A stretch of DNA of 64,000 bases, from assembly GCA_034509735.1 (NCBI GenBank), contig JACGWO010000011.1, forward strand, positions 19,824,979 to 19,888,978. The letters run 5' to 3'. Both the position numbers and the translations under genes were made by a program. Of this stretch, positions 35,079 to 46,739 are shown in pieces. How positions within the stretch are numbered: the stretch's first letter is position 1; each line of letters begins with the position of its first letter. This DNA comes from Sesamum alatum. Its lineage: Eukaryota; Streptophyta; Magnoliopsida; Lamiales; Pedaliaceae. Under the pieces are notes generated by a model that did no database searches, had not been told where the DNA came from, and saw only the letters and a program-made list of their open reading frames with translations.

Positions 35079-35858
35079 TGTGTTAGTTTATATATTTTAC
35101 TCTTAGTTATAATATATATTAAAGCAGATAAAGTTATTTATTATATGCACACAGGAACGGCGTTCCACGACGACTAGTACTATTATAAAGAGAATAGGTC
35201 TTATAGATACAAAGTGATAATTTTTGTACCACTACCCTAAATTATTATAACAGCAAAAATGCCCTTCAACTTTCTAACCTATGTAATTGATTAACTATTT
35301 AATTAAATTCCATTAGAAAATTAATTACATGCAATTACCTATACTAAAAAATTAAATTTACCCACATTTTGTTTAAGTTTATTACTATTTAAATTAAAAT
35401 ACATATTACTATTTGTGCTGTATGTATATATAATCTTCATTATTGATATAACAAATATTCCACAAAGTTTTAATTTTTAATGTAATTTAGTAAAATATTG
35501 TGTTGATAATTAATGCATTAGAAAAAATTATCAGATAGGTTTTATATGTAAGCTAGATTGTAAAGCAATGATAAATTTTAAGATTTAGGAAAAATTATGA
35601 GCTTCAACAAAATAAAAGTATTACTAAAATTTATGCGCGCAGGTACGGTGTGCCACGGTTTTTAGTATATATATATATATTATTTAATAATATTTATTTT
35701 ATTTAAATAATCTTAAAAAATTAGGCACGCATGTAGCGTGTGCACAAAATTACTAGTTTAACAAATTGAAAGACAAATCCCTATTTGTTATAAAAAAAAT
35801 TTTGTAATGTTTCACTTTAAAGCGATTATGATTGCAAGTTTGAAGCATCGAGTTGATT

Positions 35859-35931
35859 GTCTGGGTGGTGTAGTTGGTTATCACGCTAGTCTCACACACT
35901 AGAGGTCCCGGTTCAAACCCGGGCTTAGACA
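35859..35931 (+). tRNA. trnV-CAC: tRNA-Val (anticodon CAC), copy in R2
   Basis: 73 nt with the same stems and anticodon CAC at 35893-35895. It differs from the R1 copy in a variable loop one base shorter (AGGT) and a T loop reading TTCAAAC, so box B is GGTTCAAACCC, still within normal variation. Acceptor GTCTGGG/CTTAGAC. A T6 terminator follows. It can fold and may be transcribed. It arose with the block duplication. Confidence 0.9.
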
Positions 35932-35937
35932 TTTTTT
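35932..35937 (+). terminator. Pol III terminator of tRNA-Val (R2)
   Basis: TTTTTT directly after the tRNA. Confidence 0.85.
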
Positions 35938-36094
35938 CTCATTTGATAATTATTTATAGAAAGTTAAACAAAAAGATATAAATTCTTTAATCACCACACT
36001 ATATTAAAATCTATAATGTTTCATTTGTTTGTTTCTTTCGAATCAAATTCCAATACACGATGACTGCACTAAAGAAAAGCCAAAAAAATGAGAA

Positions 36095-37975
36095 ATTTAT
36101 GTGTGAATCTAGTTTGTGTAAACGTTGTGCATAAAATTGCTTCGATGGCTGTCACTATTAGGTTGAAACCATTCATTTGTTTGATTATCTCCCCGACTCA
36201 GGCAGCTTTTACTATTGGCCAACTCATTACAGACAATGTCTTGCTAGCTTATGAACTTGGACATTTCTGAAACTGAGATACGCGGTAAAAAAGTTATGTG
36301 GCATTGAAGTTCAATATGTGCAAGGTCTATGACAGAGTAGAATTGGTCTTCTTGGATCGTTTATTACTTCGTCTTGGTGTTGATTCATTTGTAGAGTTTA
36401 TTATGTTATGTATCTCCTCTATCAAGTTCTTTTTTTTTAATGGTTCCCAATTTGGGTTTTTGGCTCCCGAATGTGATATTTGGCAGGGGAATCGATTGTC
36501 TCCCTTGATCTTTATCTTATGTGCAGAGGGTGTCAGTCGCTTTTCACAGGTTTCGGAGGAAAATGGTGATAGTCAAAGGATAGTTGTTACATGGGTGCTC
36601 CTTGTATTTTTCACTTATTCTTTGCCGACGACTCCTTTATCTTCTGTCAAGTGAATGAGAAGTCAGTGCATAGTATCAAGATTGTTCTTCTATTATATGA
36701 AAGTTCTGCAGGCCTAACAGTAAACTTCTAAATTTCAAAATGATGTTGAGTTTGAATTGATCGGAGGAGTTCACTATCTGACTTGCTTTTATTCTTAATG
36801 TGTAGGTTTTTCCCCGTCTCCAAAAATACTTGGGACTACCGAACACTGTGGGGAGATAAAAAAAAAAAATAGTATTTGCAAGCATCAGTTATAGGATGTG
36901 GAAAAGAGTCCTCGAGTGGAAAGAAAAGTTGTTATCTCAAGAAGGCAGGAAAATTCCTATAAAGTCAGTGCTTCAGGCAATCCTTACATAGTGATGTCTT
37001 GTTTCTGCCTATCGGATTCCTTAATCAAGGTAATGGCAACGTTAATGGCTGAGTTCTGGTGGAATATTAGATTGGCCAAGAAGGTTAATTGGTTAGCTTG
37101 GCTGAAACTGTGTTCCCGTGAGCACGAAGGGGGCCTCGGCTTTCGTGATGTCAAAAGGTTCAACCTTGCTCTATTGGCTAAGCAAGCTTCGAGGTGGATT
37201 GAGTGTCCTGACTCTCTTCTTACCAAAATGTTGAAGGCCCATTAGTTTGCTCATTCTGGACTTCTTGCACGCAAATTTGAGAAATAACTCTTCATTCTTT
37301 TAGAGGAGCATCCTGTCTTCACAACATATCCTCAAAGTTGCTTGTCAGTTCAAGGTGGGTAACGGCACCTCTATTAGTATCAGGATTGATGGTTGGATTC
37401 CTAGACTTCTCCCTTTGTGGCCTATCTTGCTTCCTCAAGTATTGCCGTCAACGGCCACTATAGGTACCCTCTTCAGCCAGATGGGGTTAGTTGGAACATG
37501 GAGCTCTTGAATAGGCGTTTTATCCCAAGGATGTCGCCATTATTAGTGCAATTCCCATTCCGTCTAATCAGCATGATGATCGTATTTTCGGCACATCTAA
37601 AAAATGGAACATTTCTCGGTTCATAACGCTTATAATTTGGCCAAAAATGTGGATGTTAATCTTGTTGCTGGGTGGTTGGTCAATCTGGTGGGCCCTCTCA
37701 TAGGAATTGAAACTTTGTATGGCGAACAAACGTCCCAAACAAGACCAGGGTGTTCCTTTGGCGACTTTCCAACATGCCGAAATCGATTGAGGAGAAAGAT
37801 TATGGTTAGCGGGGGCTCTTCGTTGTGTTATACAGAGACAAAATATGATTGCCATGCCTTGTTGCATTGTGATTTCACGTGGAAGACATGTGTTCTCACT
37901 AACTTGCCTTGGACTGTGATAATACAGTGGGGAGATACAGTGGAAGCATCGGCTAGACATCTTTATTAGAAGATA
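36095..37975 (+). pseudogene. L1-type LINE reverse transcriptase fragment (R2 copy)
   Basis: Same segments as the R1 copy: [77 protein letters not shown], and the catalytic motif FADD at 36621-36632, here in canonical form. Then MATLMAEFWWNIRLAKKVNW, GGLGFRDVKRFNLALLAKQA and a C-terminal zinc region with LHCDFTWKTC. The open stretch 36298-36654 is longer than in R1. Frameshifts near 36590 and 36960 and stops elsewhere. Confidence 0.85.
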
Positions 37976-40470
37976 GGGGTGGCAGAATTTCAAATTGTTG
38001 TCATCACTGGTTGCTGTGGCAAAATAAAAGTAAAAGGTGGAGAACATAGTGCAAACTCCAACTGAGGTTCTCTTAGCAAGTTGGCGATTACTTTGGTGCT
38101 ACAGAGATGCTCAAATTCCCTTTGTTGTTGTTTCCTCTTAGCTTGTTGGAGGTCTGTTGTTGTTGTTCCACTTTTAACTTGTACTCTCATTGTTATTTTC
38201 TTGTTTGGACATCCTTTGTTGTGGAATGAAAAGATTTTCTTTTTCAAAAAATACTCATAAGAAATTTCTAATTCGGATCCAAACAAAAAATCTTGAACAT
38301 TAATTCAAGTCCAACATAAGAAATAAGAACCAACAATTGATCCCAAAACAAAAACAACTTTCCTCCCCAAAACCAATACCTACAAGAACAAAGAACTCTG
38401 CAAAAACCAACAAACAACAACCCTCAATCCATTCAATGATGATCAACAACCTCTGAACCAGACTGAAACTAAAAAAAAAATAATGTGCAGCTCTAAGCTC
38501 AAAATCCAGTTTCACCTTCTTCAAATTGCAATCCTAAAGCTTATAATATACGACTTCATAAAACATCACGAAGAACGCAATCTCATTGTTGTAGAAACCA
38601 GTAGGAAACGGATACTTGGTTGTCAGTTCAACACTCGGGATTTCACAACTACCTTCCTATTCCGCTAATGATTTCCCGGACGGCTCTCGTTCATCCACAA
38701 CTCCATGATTCCTTCTTCCCCATGCAAATGAATCCAAGTTTTCTAAGGTGCTCTAGAAGCTTCTTGAATATGCATGCACCTTTATTGTGAATTAGTTATG
38801 AAAATGGGAATTTGTCGAACGATTCATGGACTTTGTGAAAGGCAAGCACAATGGAATTGTTCCTTGCATGCGTAAAGGTCAAGAATCAAGATCAGTGTGT
38901 TAGTACATTATGAGCCTTTTTGCGGAGAAGTATATATTGAAATTGTACAAGTCCTGCATATATTCAATGAGATAATTAAATATAATAAATTTTGAAAATA
39001 AAAAATTCAATAAAGAAAGTAAGAGAGATAATAAGATAGTTTTTTGTGCATATTAAACAGAACAAAAGTTACAAAAATTTATCATTTTTCTAACTGTACA
39101 CTTGATATCTTTGAATTATTTTCAAACATTCTTGATTCTTACCTCGTTTATTATTTTTCCATGTTTCTATGAAATTTATTATTTTATTGAATGAACAAGT
39201 GTCGTCAAACAATGACACCTTTTGGATCAAATTTTAATTAAGAAAAAGAACATGCACACAAACTAAAACAATCCAGACAAATTAAGTAGAATTCAAACAT
39301 ATACAATTAAGGATTGTTCTATCAAATTCGGTGTGAACATAACGAACAAATTTATGAGGTAAGGGACAGGAAATCATACTCTATCATTTCATGTTGCAAT
39401 AATTTGGCAATCTTGTAGTGTAAAGGGCTCGACTTGATGATCATTATTGCCACAGAAGCTGTAGCACGCTCCAATGGTACTACGTTCTGATACCACCCAG
39501 TGTCACTCATTAACCAAAATTATGTATATATATGTACATAATCTTCCTATAATTGGGTAAAACATGGATAATACCATCAACATAACAAACACAACTATCG
39601 TCTCATCAACTAGGTTATATACATTGAACTTATATGATTAGTTAATGTGAATCTCACTTTTAGTGTATAATTAACATTCTCTGAACTTACGACTTCTAAA
39701 TTTTATTAACTTGTGACAAAAACACTGCATACTGGCATAACCTGACTTGAACGCCAGATTTGGACCTAGCTCTCAGTGATTAGACACAGTAAAATATACA
39801 CCCGTAAGATATTGGCAAAGGAATGAGCTTGCAACTCAGTTAGTAAATAACTGACACCGCCTATACATGTAAATTCAATCCAGTTCAAAACTAGATAGCG
39901 GTGATCAACACATATCCATATAGTCAATTTGATTTCAACGCGTCTGGTTTTATTAATCTCATAACAAGACAATCAATCAAACTCTTCACCAAAGGGGTAT
40001 TCATATAATAATTATACCCAATTTTCACCACTTCCTCATTTACACATATCACCATTTTGTAAGCAACTAACCAAGTAAGACCACATATTATTACATGTCT
40101 TCATTCACAAACATATAGCCATAATATCATACAAAATCATCAAACATGGAAATACCCTTTCTTATTTTACTTCCACAATATAATCATTCAAGGTAAAGCA
40201 TCAAATGTCTCATATTGTACGTAGTAATTCATTTCCAGCACGATTCATATACTTCATACTTAACAGTAATATAGAGGTAGAATAACTCATAAGTAGATAA
40301 TGCTAATGATTTACTTACATAAGAATAATATCAAAAGAAAACGGAACATATATCGATAGCGCTAGTTATTTACTTACCTTGCTTTCACCACATAATCATC
40401 CAACTGAAATGATCAATCAATCACTCATAAATTAATGGCAACACGAATCATAGACTTAGATAAAAATGTT
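37976..40470. other. Unassigned part of R2
   Basis: Collinear with 18241-20960 of R1, with a deletion of about 206 bp joined at CTCTTCAC/CCAAAGG (near 39988). Nothing coding is supported. Confidence 0.45.
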
Positions 40471-41211
40471 TAGAATGATTATTTTAGTCTTTTAATTTTA
40501 CTCAATATTATTTTTAATCTAGTAACTATGCCCATTTTTTATGAAGACCTTTAAGTTTCAAAATTGATGAAAAGTAGTTCTTTGGTGGCCGGAATTTTGA
40601 TTTTTGGATGGAAAACATGGCGGGCCAACTGGACATTTTTTGGAGTGAATTATATAATATGTATAATTATAACTTATAAAAATAAAATTATTATTTACAA
40701 AAAATTAATTTGCGACCCATGACCATGCCCTCCCTCGTCTTCCCCCCGTCGCCGCCTACACTCCTCCGCACCCCCTGACAGCCCCCAATCTAGGTGACGG
40801 TGGTCGCCCAGGCAATAAAGTATCTGGGTGACGGTGTGAGGAGGGCACAACGTGTTTTAATTTTTGTATTGTAATTTTATCTTAACTTTTAAATTTATAT
40901 TATAAAATTCTAATAAATTTATATGTTTTTGTTAATTTTGATGCTTAAATAATGACCAGTCAGCATTAATGGCTACGTATCATTACACGTGTCTGTACAC
41001 TGTATAAGTTGTCAAAAATTCAACAGACGACCTGCAACGCAAGCAATTTTCAGCTGATTTTCAAAATCTCGCAAGAAAATTGCGTACAAAATCCTAATTC
41101 GAACTAAATTTCATCAATTTTGAAATTTAAGGACTTAATAGGGCAGAGTTACAGGACTAAAACTAATATTGGTAAAGTTAAAGGACTAAAATAAATAGTT
41201 TTTGCGAAAAG
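40471..41211. mobile_element. Long-TIR MITE, R2 copy
   Basis: Same element and position as 20961-21682, inherited with the block. Terminal arms and CCCTCC-rich centre retained. Confidence 0.68.
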
Positions 41212-41613
41212 TGTTAGAATAGACGACTAGAAAGCCAATTAGGTTGGTGATTTTATAATATGTTCTAAGCAATTTCTTTCTTTATGTAATATTGAATTAT
41301 TGAATCAAAGTTATATGCACTGACATCATTTTGTTGTGTTAACTGCATATGTACTTTGCTTTACTATTTTACATCACAACAAATGCCACAAAATAATTAT
41401 ACAATCAAGGTAGTTGGGTTTCATATTTGATGGCTACTATGAAACCAACAACTGGTAGTTGGGTCTGAACGTTCCAAGTCGAGAACCTCGAGACTAGGCA
41501 TCGATTGTTCCATTGGGACTTGCACTAAGTGTTGCATTCATTGGATGATTGTAGTGTTTCATCAGCGACAAACGCAGGACGTCTATGTAACTTCAGTGGG
41601 TGGTTGGCAAGGG
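41212..41613 (+). repeat. LTR0 5' part, R2 copy
   Basis: TGTTAGAATAGACGACTAGA onward, matching 21683-22084. Followed at 41614-41672 by the first 59 bp of the outer copia LTR (TGAAAGACCGTATATCGG). Confidence 0.75.
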
Positions 41614-41672
41614 TGAAAGACCGTATATCGGCCTGGGAGGCATGCGGCGGAAGCCTGGGAAAGCGGTAAACA

Positions 41673-41687
41673 ACCCCACTCTTTCGC
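41673..41687. other. Filler at a deletion junction
   Basis: ACCCCACTCTTTCGC matches neither the outer LTR on the left nor the inner leader on the right. It joins positions equivalent to 22143 and 30553. Confidence 0.6.
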
Positions 41688-44119
41688 TCGGTTTGGTGTA
41701 TAGGCCTAGAATTCTATGTGCTATACGTGAGTTTAAGCATATCTAATGTGTTTTAATTTACGTTTGAAGCATGTTTAGCGTAGATCTTGTTTGGCGTTTA
41801 ATTTTGCATGGGATTTTAGATCTTAGATCTCTTGAATGTTTATATACATGTTCTTGGGTTGGAATTATCTTGTGGTTGAGAAAATTGCATGAAAATAGCA
41901 AAAGAGGGTGAAAAACGACATACCGACAACAGCAGCACGTTGGCCGTGCGCACAGGGGCCCAGCCGGGCGCGCGTGCAGGTAGGGGCGCGCCCGGCCAGC
42001 GTGCCCAACGCGCGCGAACAAAGCCCGCGCGGCCGTGCGCGCAGGCACGAGTGCTTGCGCGCGCGCCTGGCTAGGCCAGCCGGTGCCGATTTCCATTTTC
42101 CCCCGTTTCTAGCTCGTTTCTCAAAACTGTTTTTCCTTAATAATTTTTATAATATTTGTTGTGTTTTCGGAACCCGTTGACCTGGAATATTTATTTTTGG
42201 TTGAGATTTGAAATTTTCTAAAAATAAATATTGCTTTGTTAATGAGAAAAGGGTTTCCTAACAAGAATTAATTTTTCCAATGGTTGCACCAATGATCAAA
42301 ATTCACGTGTAAAATTCCGCATTAATTTCTGCATTTTTATGATGTTGGACATTATAGTTATTTTTATAGCATGAGCATGTGTGAATTTTGACATGTGTTA
42401 ATATTGCACAATATTGGATTTTAGGATTCTTGAATATATGGTTATATTCTTGAATTGATGATTTTTGTGTTTAAGAAAACAAGTTCCAGGCAAGGGCCCG
42501 TGCGCATAGACGCGCGTCTCTGCGCAGGCTGTGCACCGGGCGCGCGCGCTGTGCGCAGGCAGTGGCGCCTGCGTGCCCGCACTGGCTGGCAGTGCTGGAC
42601 CATTTTTTCAGTTTTGCATAGTTTTTTCGTGCATTTCCAGAAATCTCATTTTTCTGTATTATTCTGATAATTTTTCTAAACTAATTAACTTGGGGCATTT
42701 TAATTTTGGTTGAGATTTGCTATTTTTTTAGAATTAATATTGCCCTTGTTAATTTTGGAAAAGGATTTTCCAACAAAATCGTTGTGCATAGGTTGTACCA
42801 TTATCCAATGTTTGGTATGGGATATCATATATATTTGAAATGCATATTTTACGTGAGATGTGTATATATGCTATTTGTGATAATTGGATTGACAAAGGAT
42901 GATCACAAAGCCCCTAGACCGCATGTATGGTTTATTTAAATTTATTTGTTGGGTTGAGGCCTGCGTGCCTTTTTTGCATCTTCTTACCTCTCTCGTTTTT
43001 GCCTTGAAATAATAAGACTTTCTTTCTCCCTCCTAATGTATTCCCCCCAACTGCTGATTGGGATTTCTATTTTTTTAATGATGTAATGAGAGTAGACTAG
43101 AAGTGAGATTTCACTTTTTGTAAATAAAAACTACAAGGGAAGAAAAGCCCAAGGCGTTGGAGGCCCATGGAGGAGGCCATCAGTTTGCCCACGGAGGTTC
43201 CATGGAGAAGAGGCTCGGTGTTGGCCCATGATGGAGAGCCCAAGAAGATGAAGAGGACTTACAAGGCCTATTGCATGTAATAGGTTATAAAAATCTTTTA
43301 ATAGTGTAGGCCTACCCTTAGATTGACCATAGATCCGCTATGGGCTCAGTGGTTCGCATAGTTTGGGCTTGTGATCATCCTATAGGGGGCGTCCTAGGTT
43401 TATTTTGCATGTGATGCATTTTATATGCTTTGAGTATTCTATATGCTTCATCTATGTTTACATTTATTCTTAGAATATTCCTACGATTACGCATGCAAAA
43501 CACTTACTATGTGATAAGGTCTCGTCCTATCAAAACTCTCAACTTGGTTGGACCCAGCTAAAATATTAAAGCCCTAATAAATGGACTAGAACCTAAGCGG
43601 TTTATCCAAGCCTTTCATCCATGACAAAGTAAGGAAGCTAGTTTCAGTCAATTGCATGGTCGCACAAGTCGTGGCACGTCTTTTGTCCTGAAAATAAGTT
43701 GCAGGTTTGTTGTGAACAAAGTGAATACACTCCTGTTTCTTATCTCACGAGTCGTGGGGGTAGTAGTAAGTGCTATTATTCGGTTGATGGGTCGGGTCAT
43801 ATGCCTGAATAACGTGATTCGCTTGGAGTCCTCGGAATCACGTGAATGGGTGAGACAAAATATCTTGGGGATCTCGTTGGACGAGAATGGTATGGAATAC
43901 CTCCGACAAGGTTATTTTCCATGCGAATCGTAAAAGTGGGGTATGGAGAATTTCGCTTGTGGACCCCAAGCCCACTAGGAATCCGTTTCCCGAAATCCCG
44001 TTTGAGAGTGATGGGCTTTCGTAGAAATAGTGAGAGAGGTTAAGAACTAAAGATCGAGTCTTAACTTAAATTCAATATTACTTCATTCTACTTACTTTTT
44101 TCTGCTTTATATATTGTGA
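41688..44119 (+). other. Inner copia leader (second copy)
   Basis: Aligns with 30553-32638 (TATAGGCCTAGAATTC against TGTAGGCCTAGACTTC). It holds an extra segment (about 42000-42380) absent from the first copy, so GC-rich patches lie at 41940-42080 and 42490-42595 with similar AT-rich text after each (TTTTGGTTGAGATTTG). No gene. Confidence 0.75.
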
Positions 44120-44414
44120 ATGTCTAAGCATCCACCAAATGCGTTAGTAAGAGACTAGTTAATGGAACCAACTACACGAATTGACTGTGAAATCTTAAGA
44201 TGGTCTTAGATTTCCAGTACCTTAACTCACATGCTGGATGAGGACGTTCCTCAACCCTTGCCGGAGGGGTCGACAACTAAAGCAATGGTTGGCATTCAAA
44301 AGTTGAAGGACGACCACCGGCAAGTCCACAACATCGTACTAGCCTCGATGATAAACGAGATCTAGAAGCAATACGACTAGCATGATGATGTTTGCTTAAT
44401 TATGCTTCGTTTGG
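44120..44414 (+). pseudogene. Inner copia gag, second copy, cut short
   Basis: The ATG at 44120 corresponds to that at 32639, followed by NGTNYTN and the same stops. At about 44411-44415 the sequence jumps to the equivalent of 34337, losing about 1.4 kb including the zinc knuckle. The junction shares TTG. Confidence 0.75.
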
Positions 44415-45887
44415 ACAGAGGTCGATCAAAGTTTCATCAAATTACCTAAGCCCGTGTATTTGTGGACTCGAAAATTGCCAACGTGAGGAACGTGGCATTT
44501 TCCTAGGAGTCACGCACGATGTGCCATGGTTTGACAAGCCTGTGTCCCGACAAAGTTCGTGAGCATGTAGGAGGATCCTACATATGTTAAGGGACTAGTG
44601 GGAGACAAATTAGACTCGGTGTCTGATTTGTATCGGTTTACGGCAAAATAATGCTAACGTTGCTTATAATAACATTTCTTACTTAAACTGATCATATTCC
44701 TGCTCCCTTAAGAACAAGCCCGAATGTCATAGAGGTACAAGTGATCGGGATAAGGTCGGTCAAATCTGGATACTAGTCTAAACGACCTGCAGAACGTGAT
44801 GTTGGACATCGTAGTCGGATTTATGGAGAGGAGCCATAGAATCCGCAAGAAAAATTCAAACAAGGTTTCAAACACCGCATAACTGGAATAATCGTTTTGA
44901 CGAGCTCATATGGAGTATGACTTAGTCTTGAACGACGTAGGTGATCAGTGGGAGTAGAAATTGTGTTCCAAGTGTTTAAGTGTGTAATATCCTTTTCATC
45001 ATGGATGAATTCAAGACGTTAGGAATCACTAAGACACAACTGTAACTCACGAAAATTCTCCATGACATTTTAGGGTACCCACATACATATCGTGGATTGA
45101 GCTATTCAAAACTCAGTCATGATAGATTCATGAGAAAGCTCAGATGTGTAAAGGGATAAGTTGTTTGAGACTCAGTCGTGGTTAGACTGATGAGAAAGCT
45201 TAGATACTATGAATAAAGCATTAAGCCATTCAAGACTTAGTCACGGTAGACTAATGAGAAGGCTTCGATGTTGAGTATCCCCTACGTCTTAACCCTATAT
45301 AAACATGTGATATCTTTACTCAGTGCATAGGTACTGATGTTGAGTGTGCTTCTTGCATGACTCAACAGAAATCGGTAATACACTGAGGGGTTAAAGAGAG
45401 CAATCAAGAACAATCCTTAGTACCTGAATAAGGACTAAAGATGTGTTCTCAATGCACCGTCTGTGAAGAGCTGTTTTGGAAGGCTAAAGTGATAGTAGCT
45501 TCCAGACCATAGTGAAAAATGGTTAGTCTCAAAGGTACGCACAGTCAGACTCAATGATGATTGCATTGGATAGTGGTTATGGATGAAAACCGCGTCCATA
45601 GGATGGACGTGATGCCTAGCATGGCCAAGCCGATGGTCACCTAGATGGCAGACAACCAGGCTATGGCAAAAGTTATGGCCCGAGATTTCATCACAAGATC
45701 CACGAAATATTCTTAGACAACCACCATCTCTGGGCAGCAATGGTGGATAGAGATAACACGGTTAGACCGTATTGCTTCGACAAGGAAATATAGCAGACTC
45801 ACGAGACCTTAGTTGGTATCGTACATTACTCATGCTCAGAGGGTTCTAAAAAAAGTGGGTAATTGACTTAATGGTCAAGTGAGAGAT
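44415..45887 (+). other. Inner copia 3' internal region and polypurine tract
   Basis: Non-coding remnants leading to LTR2. The last bases GTCAAGTGAGAGAT (45874-45887) are a plausible polypurine tract. The part from about 45164 exists only here because it lay beyond the duplicated unit. Confidence 0.6.
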
Positions 45888-46739
45888 TGTTAGAATAGGT
45901 GGCCAGAAAGTCAATGTGGTTGGCTGTTCTGAGAACCATTCGCCAATCTTTGAACAAAATTAATATTATGTTGATGAATGTAGTAAGGATTCATCATTGG
46001 CAATGATGAGTTTGTTGTGCTTACTACTAGCATTGAACGTCATTTTGAAGTCACAACAAACGCCCACAGACCGGACATATGAATTCAAGAAGTTGAACTG
46101 CGCATAGGTTGGCGGTCATGGAACCAACTTCTGTAAAGTGTGCCTCTTTAAAAGAGGTTGAGTAGGATTAGGAATATTAACTCCTTGTAAATACTCATAC
46201 ACACACACTTCACACACTAATCTCTACACATTATGCCATCTCAAATCTCTCTCTCAATCTCGTCCACCTCACTTCTTCAAGAATTTCCCTTTGTTCTTCT
46301 TGATTTTTTCAAGGTAAAACTTAAGAGACGTCGATAGTGTTAATCAATAGCGTTGTATCGATGTCTCTTCACCCCTAAACAAATTCATGCTAGCACGAGA
46401 GTTCGTTACTATGCGGTGAAGCGTGTGGATGATTTAGAGGGTCTCTACTTTGATATCTTGGTGGCAAAACGGGGAACAATGCTTGTAGCCGAATGAAGAA
46501 GACTACGAGGGTAAGTTTCCTCTTTACGTTTCTTCTTCTCCAAAATTCTGTGGCCACCATGTTGTGTCTTTCTTGAACATGAGATACACCAAACGCCCGA
46601 GAGAATCAAGGGCACACCCCTTGATCCGTTTATGCATGTTTGATGTATGTTTAATTTCGTTTATTTTACACCTTTGCAAAATTATATTCGCAACCCCACA
46701 CTTCCGCCACGCCTCTCCCGGGCCAATCCACACGTTACA
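45888..46739 (+). repeat. LTR2, inner copia 3' LTR, internally deleted
   Basis: 852 bp from TGTTAGAATAGGTGGCC to CACACGTTACA. Matches both ends of LTR1 but lacks the middle 1.22 kb (equivalent of about 28713-29928), with the junction at CTGTAAAGTGTGCC near 46136. Followed directly by TTCCA. Confidence 0.85.

Larger units (their letters stand above)
35079..41672. repeat. R2: second copy of the 6.6-6.8 kb block
   Basis: Collinear with 15328-22143. The left junction joins inner copia sequence (GGGATAAGTTG) to the R start (TGTGTTAGTTTATAT) with a 3-bp overlap TGT. The uninterrupted inner copia junction (GGGATAAGTTGTTTGAG) is preserved at 45153-45169. It includes the LTR0 start and 59 bp of the outer copia LTR, so R2 postdates the outer copia insertion. 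Confidence 0.92.
28464..46739 (+). mobile_element. Inner Ty1/copia-like element, plus strand, enlarged by a tandem duplication
   Basis: Bounded by LTR1 (28464-30536) and LTR2 (45888-46739). Flanks TTCTA and TTCCA form a 4 of 5 target duplication. It has a primer binding site at 30538, a long leader, and gag, but no readable integrase or reverse transcriptase. It may have been non-autonomous, or its pol may have been lost. Between 35079 and 41687 it contains R2, and its own leader and gag exist twice (30550-35080 and 41688-45163). Confidence 0.85.

Noticed and set aside
35079..41672. R2 as a single unknown mobile element inserted in the copia
   Set aside because: It has no shared terminal repeats or target duplication and includes 59 bp of the outer LTR. 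Tandem duplication followed by deletion explains it better.
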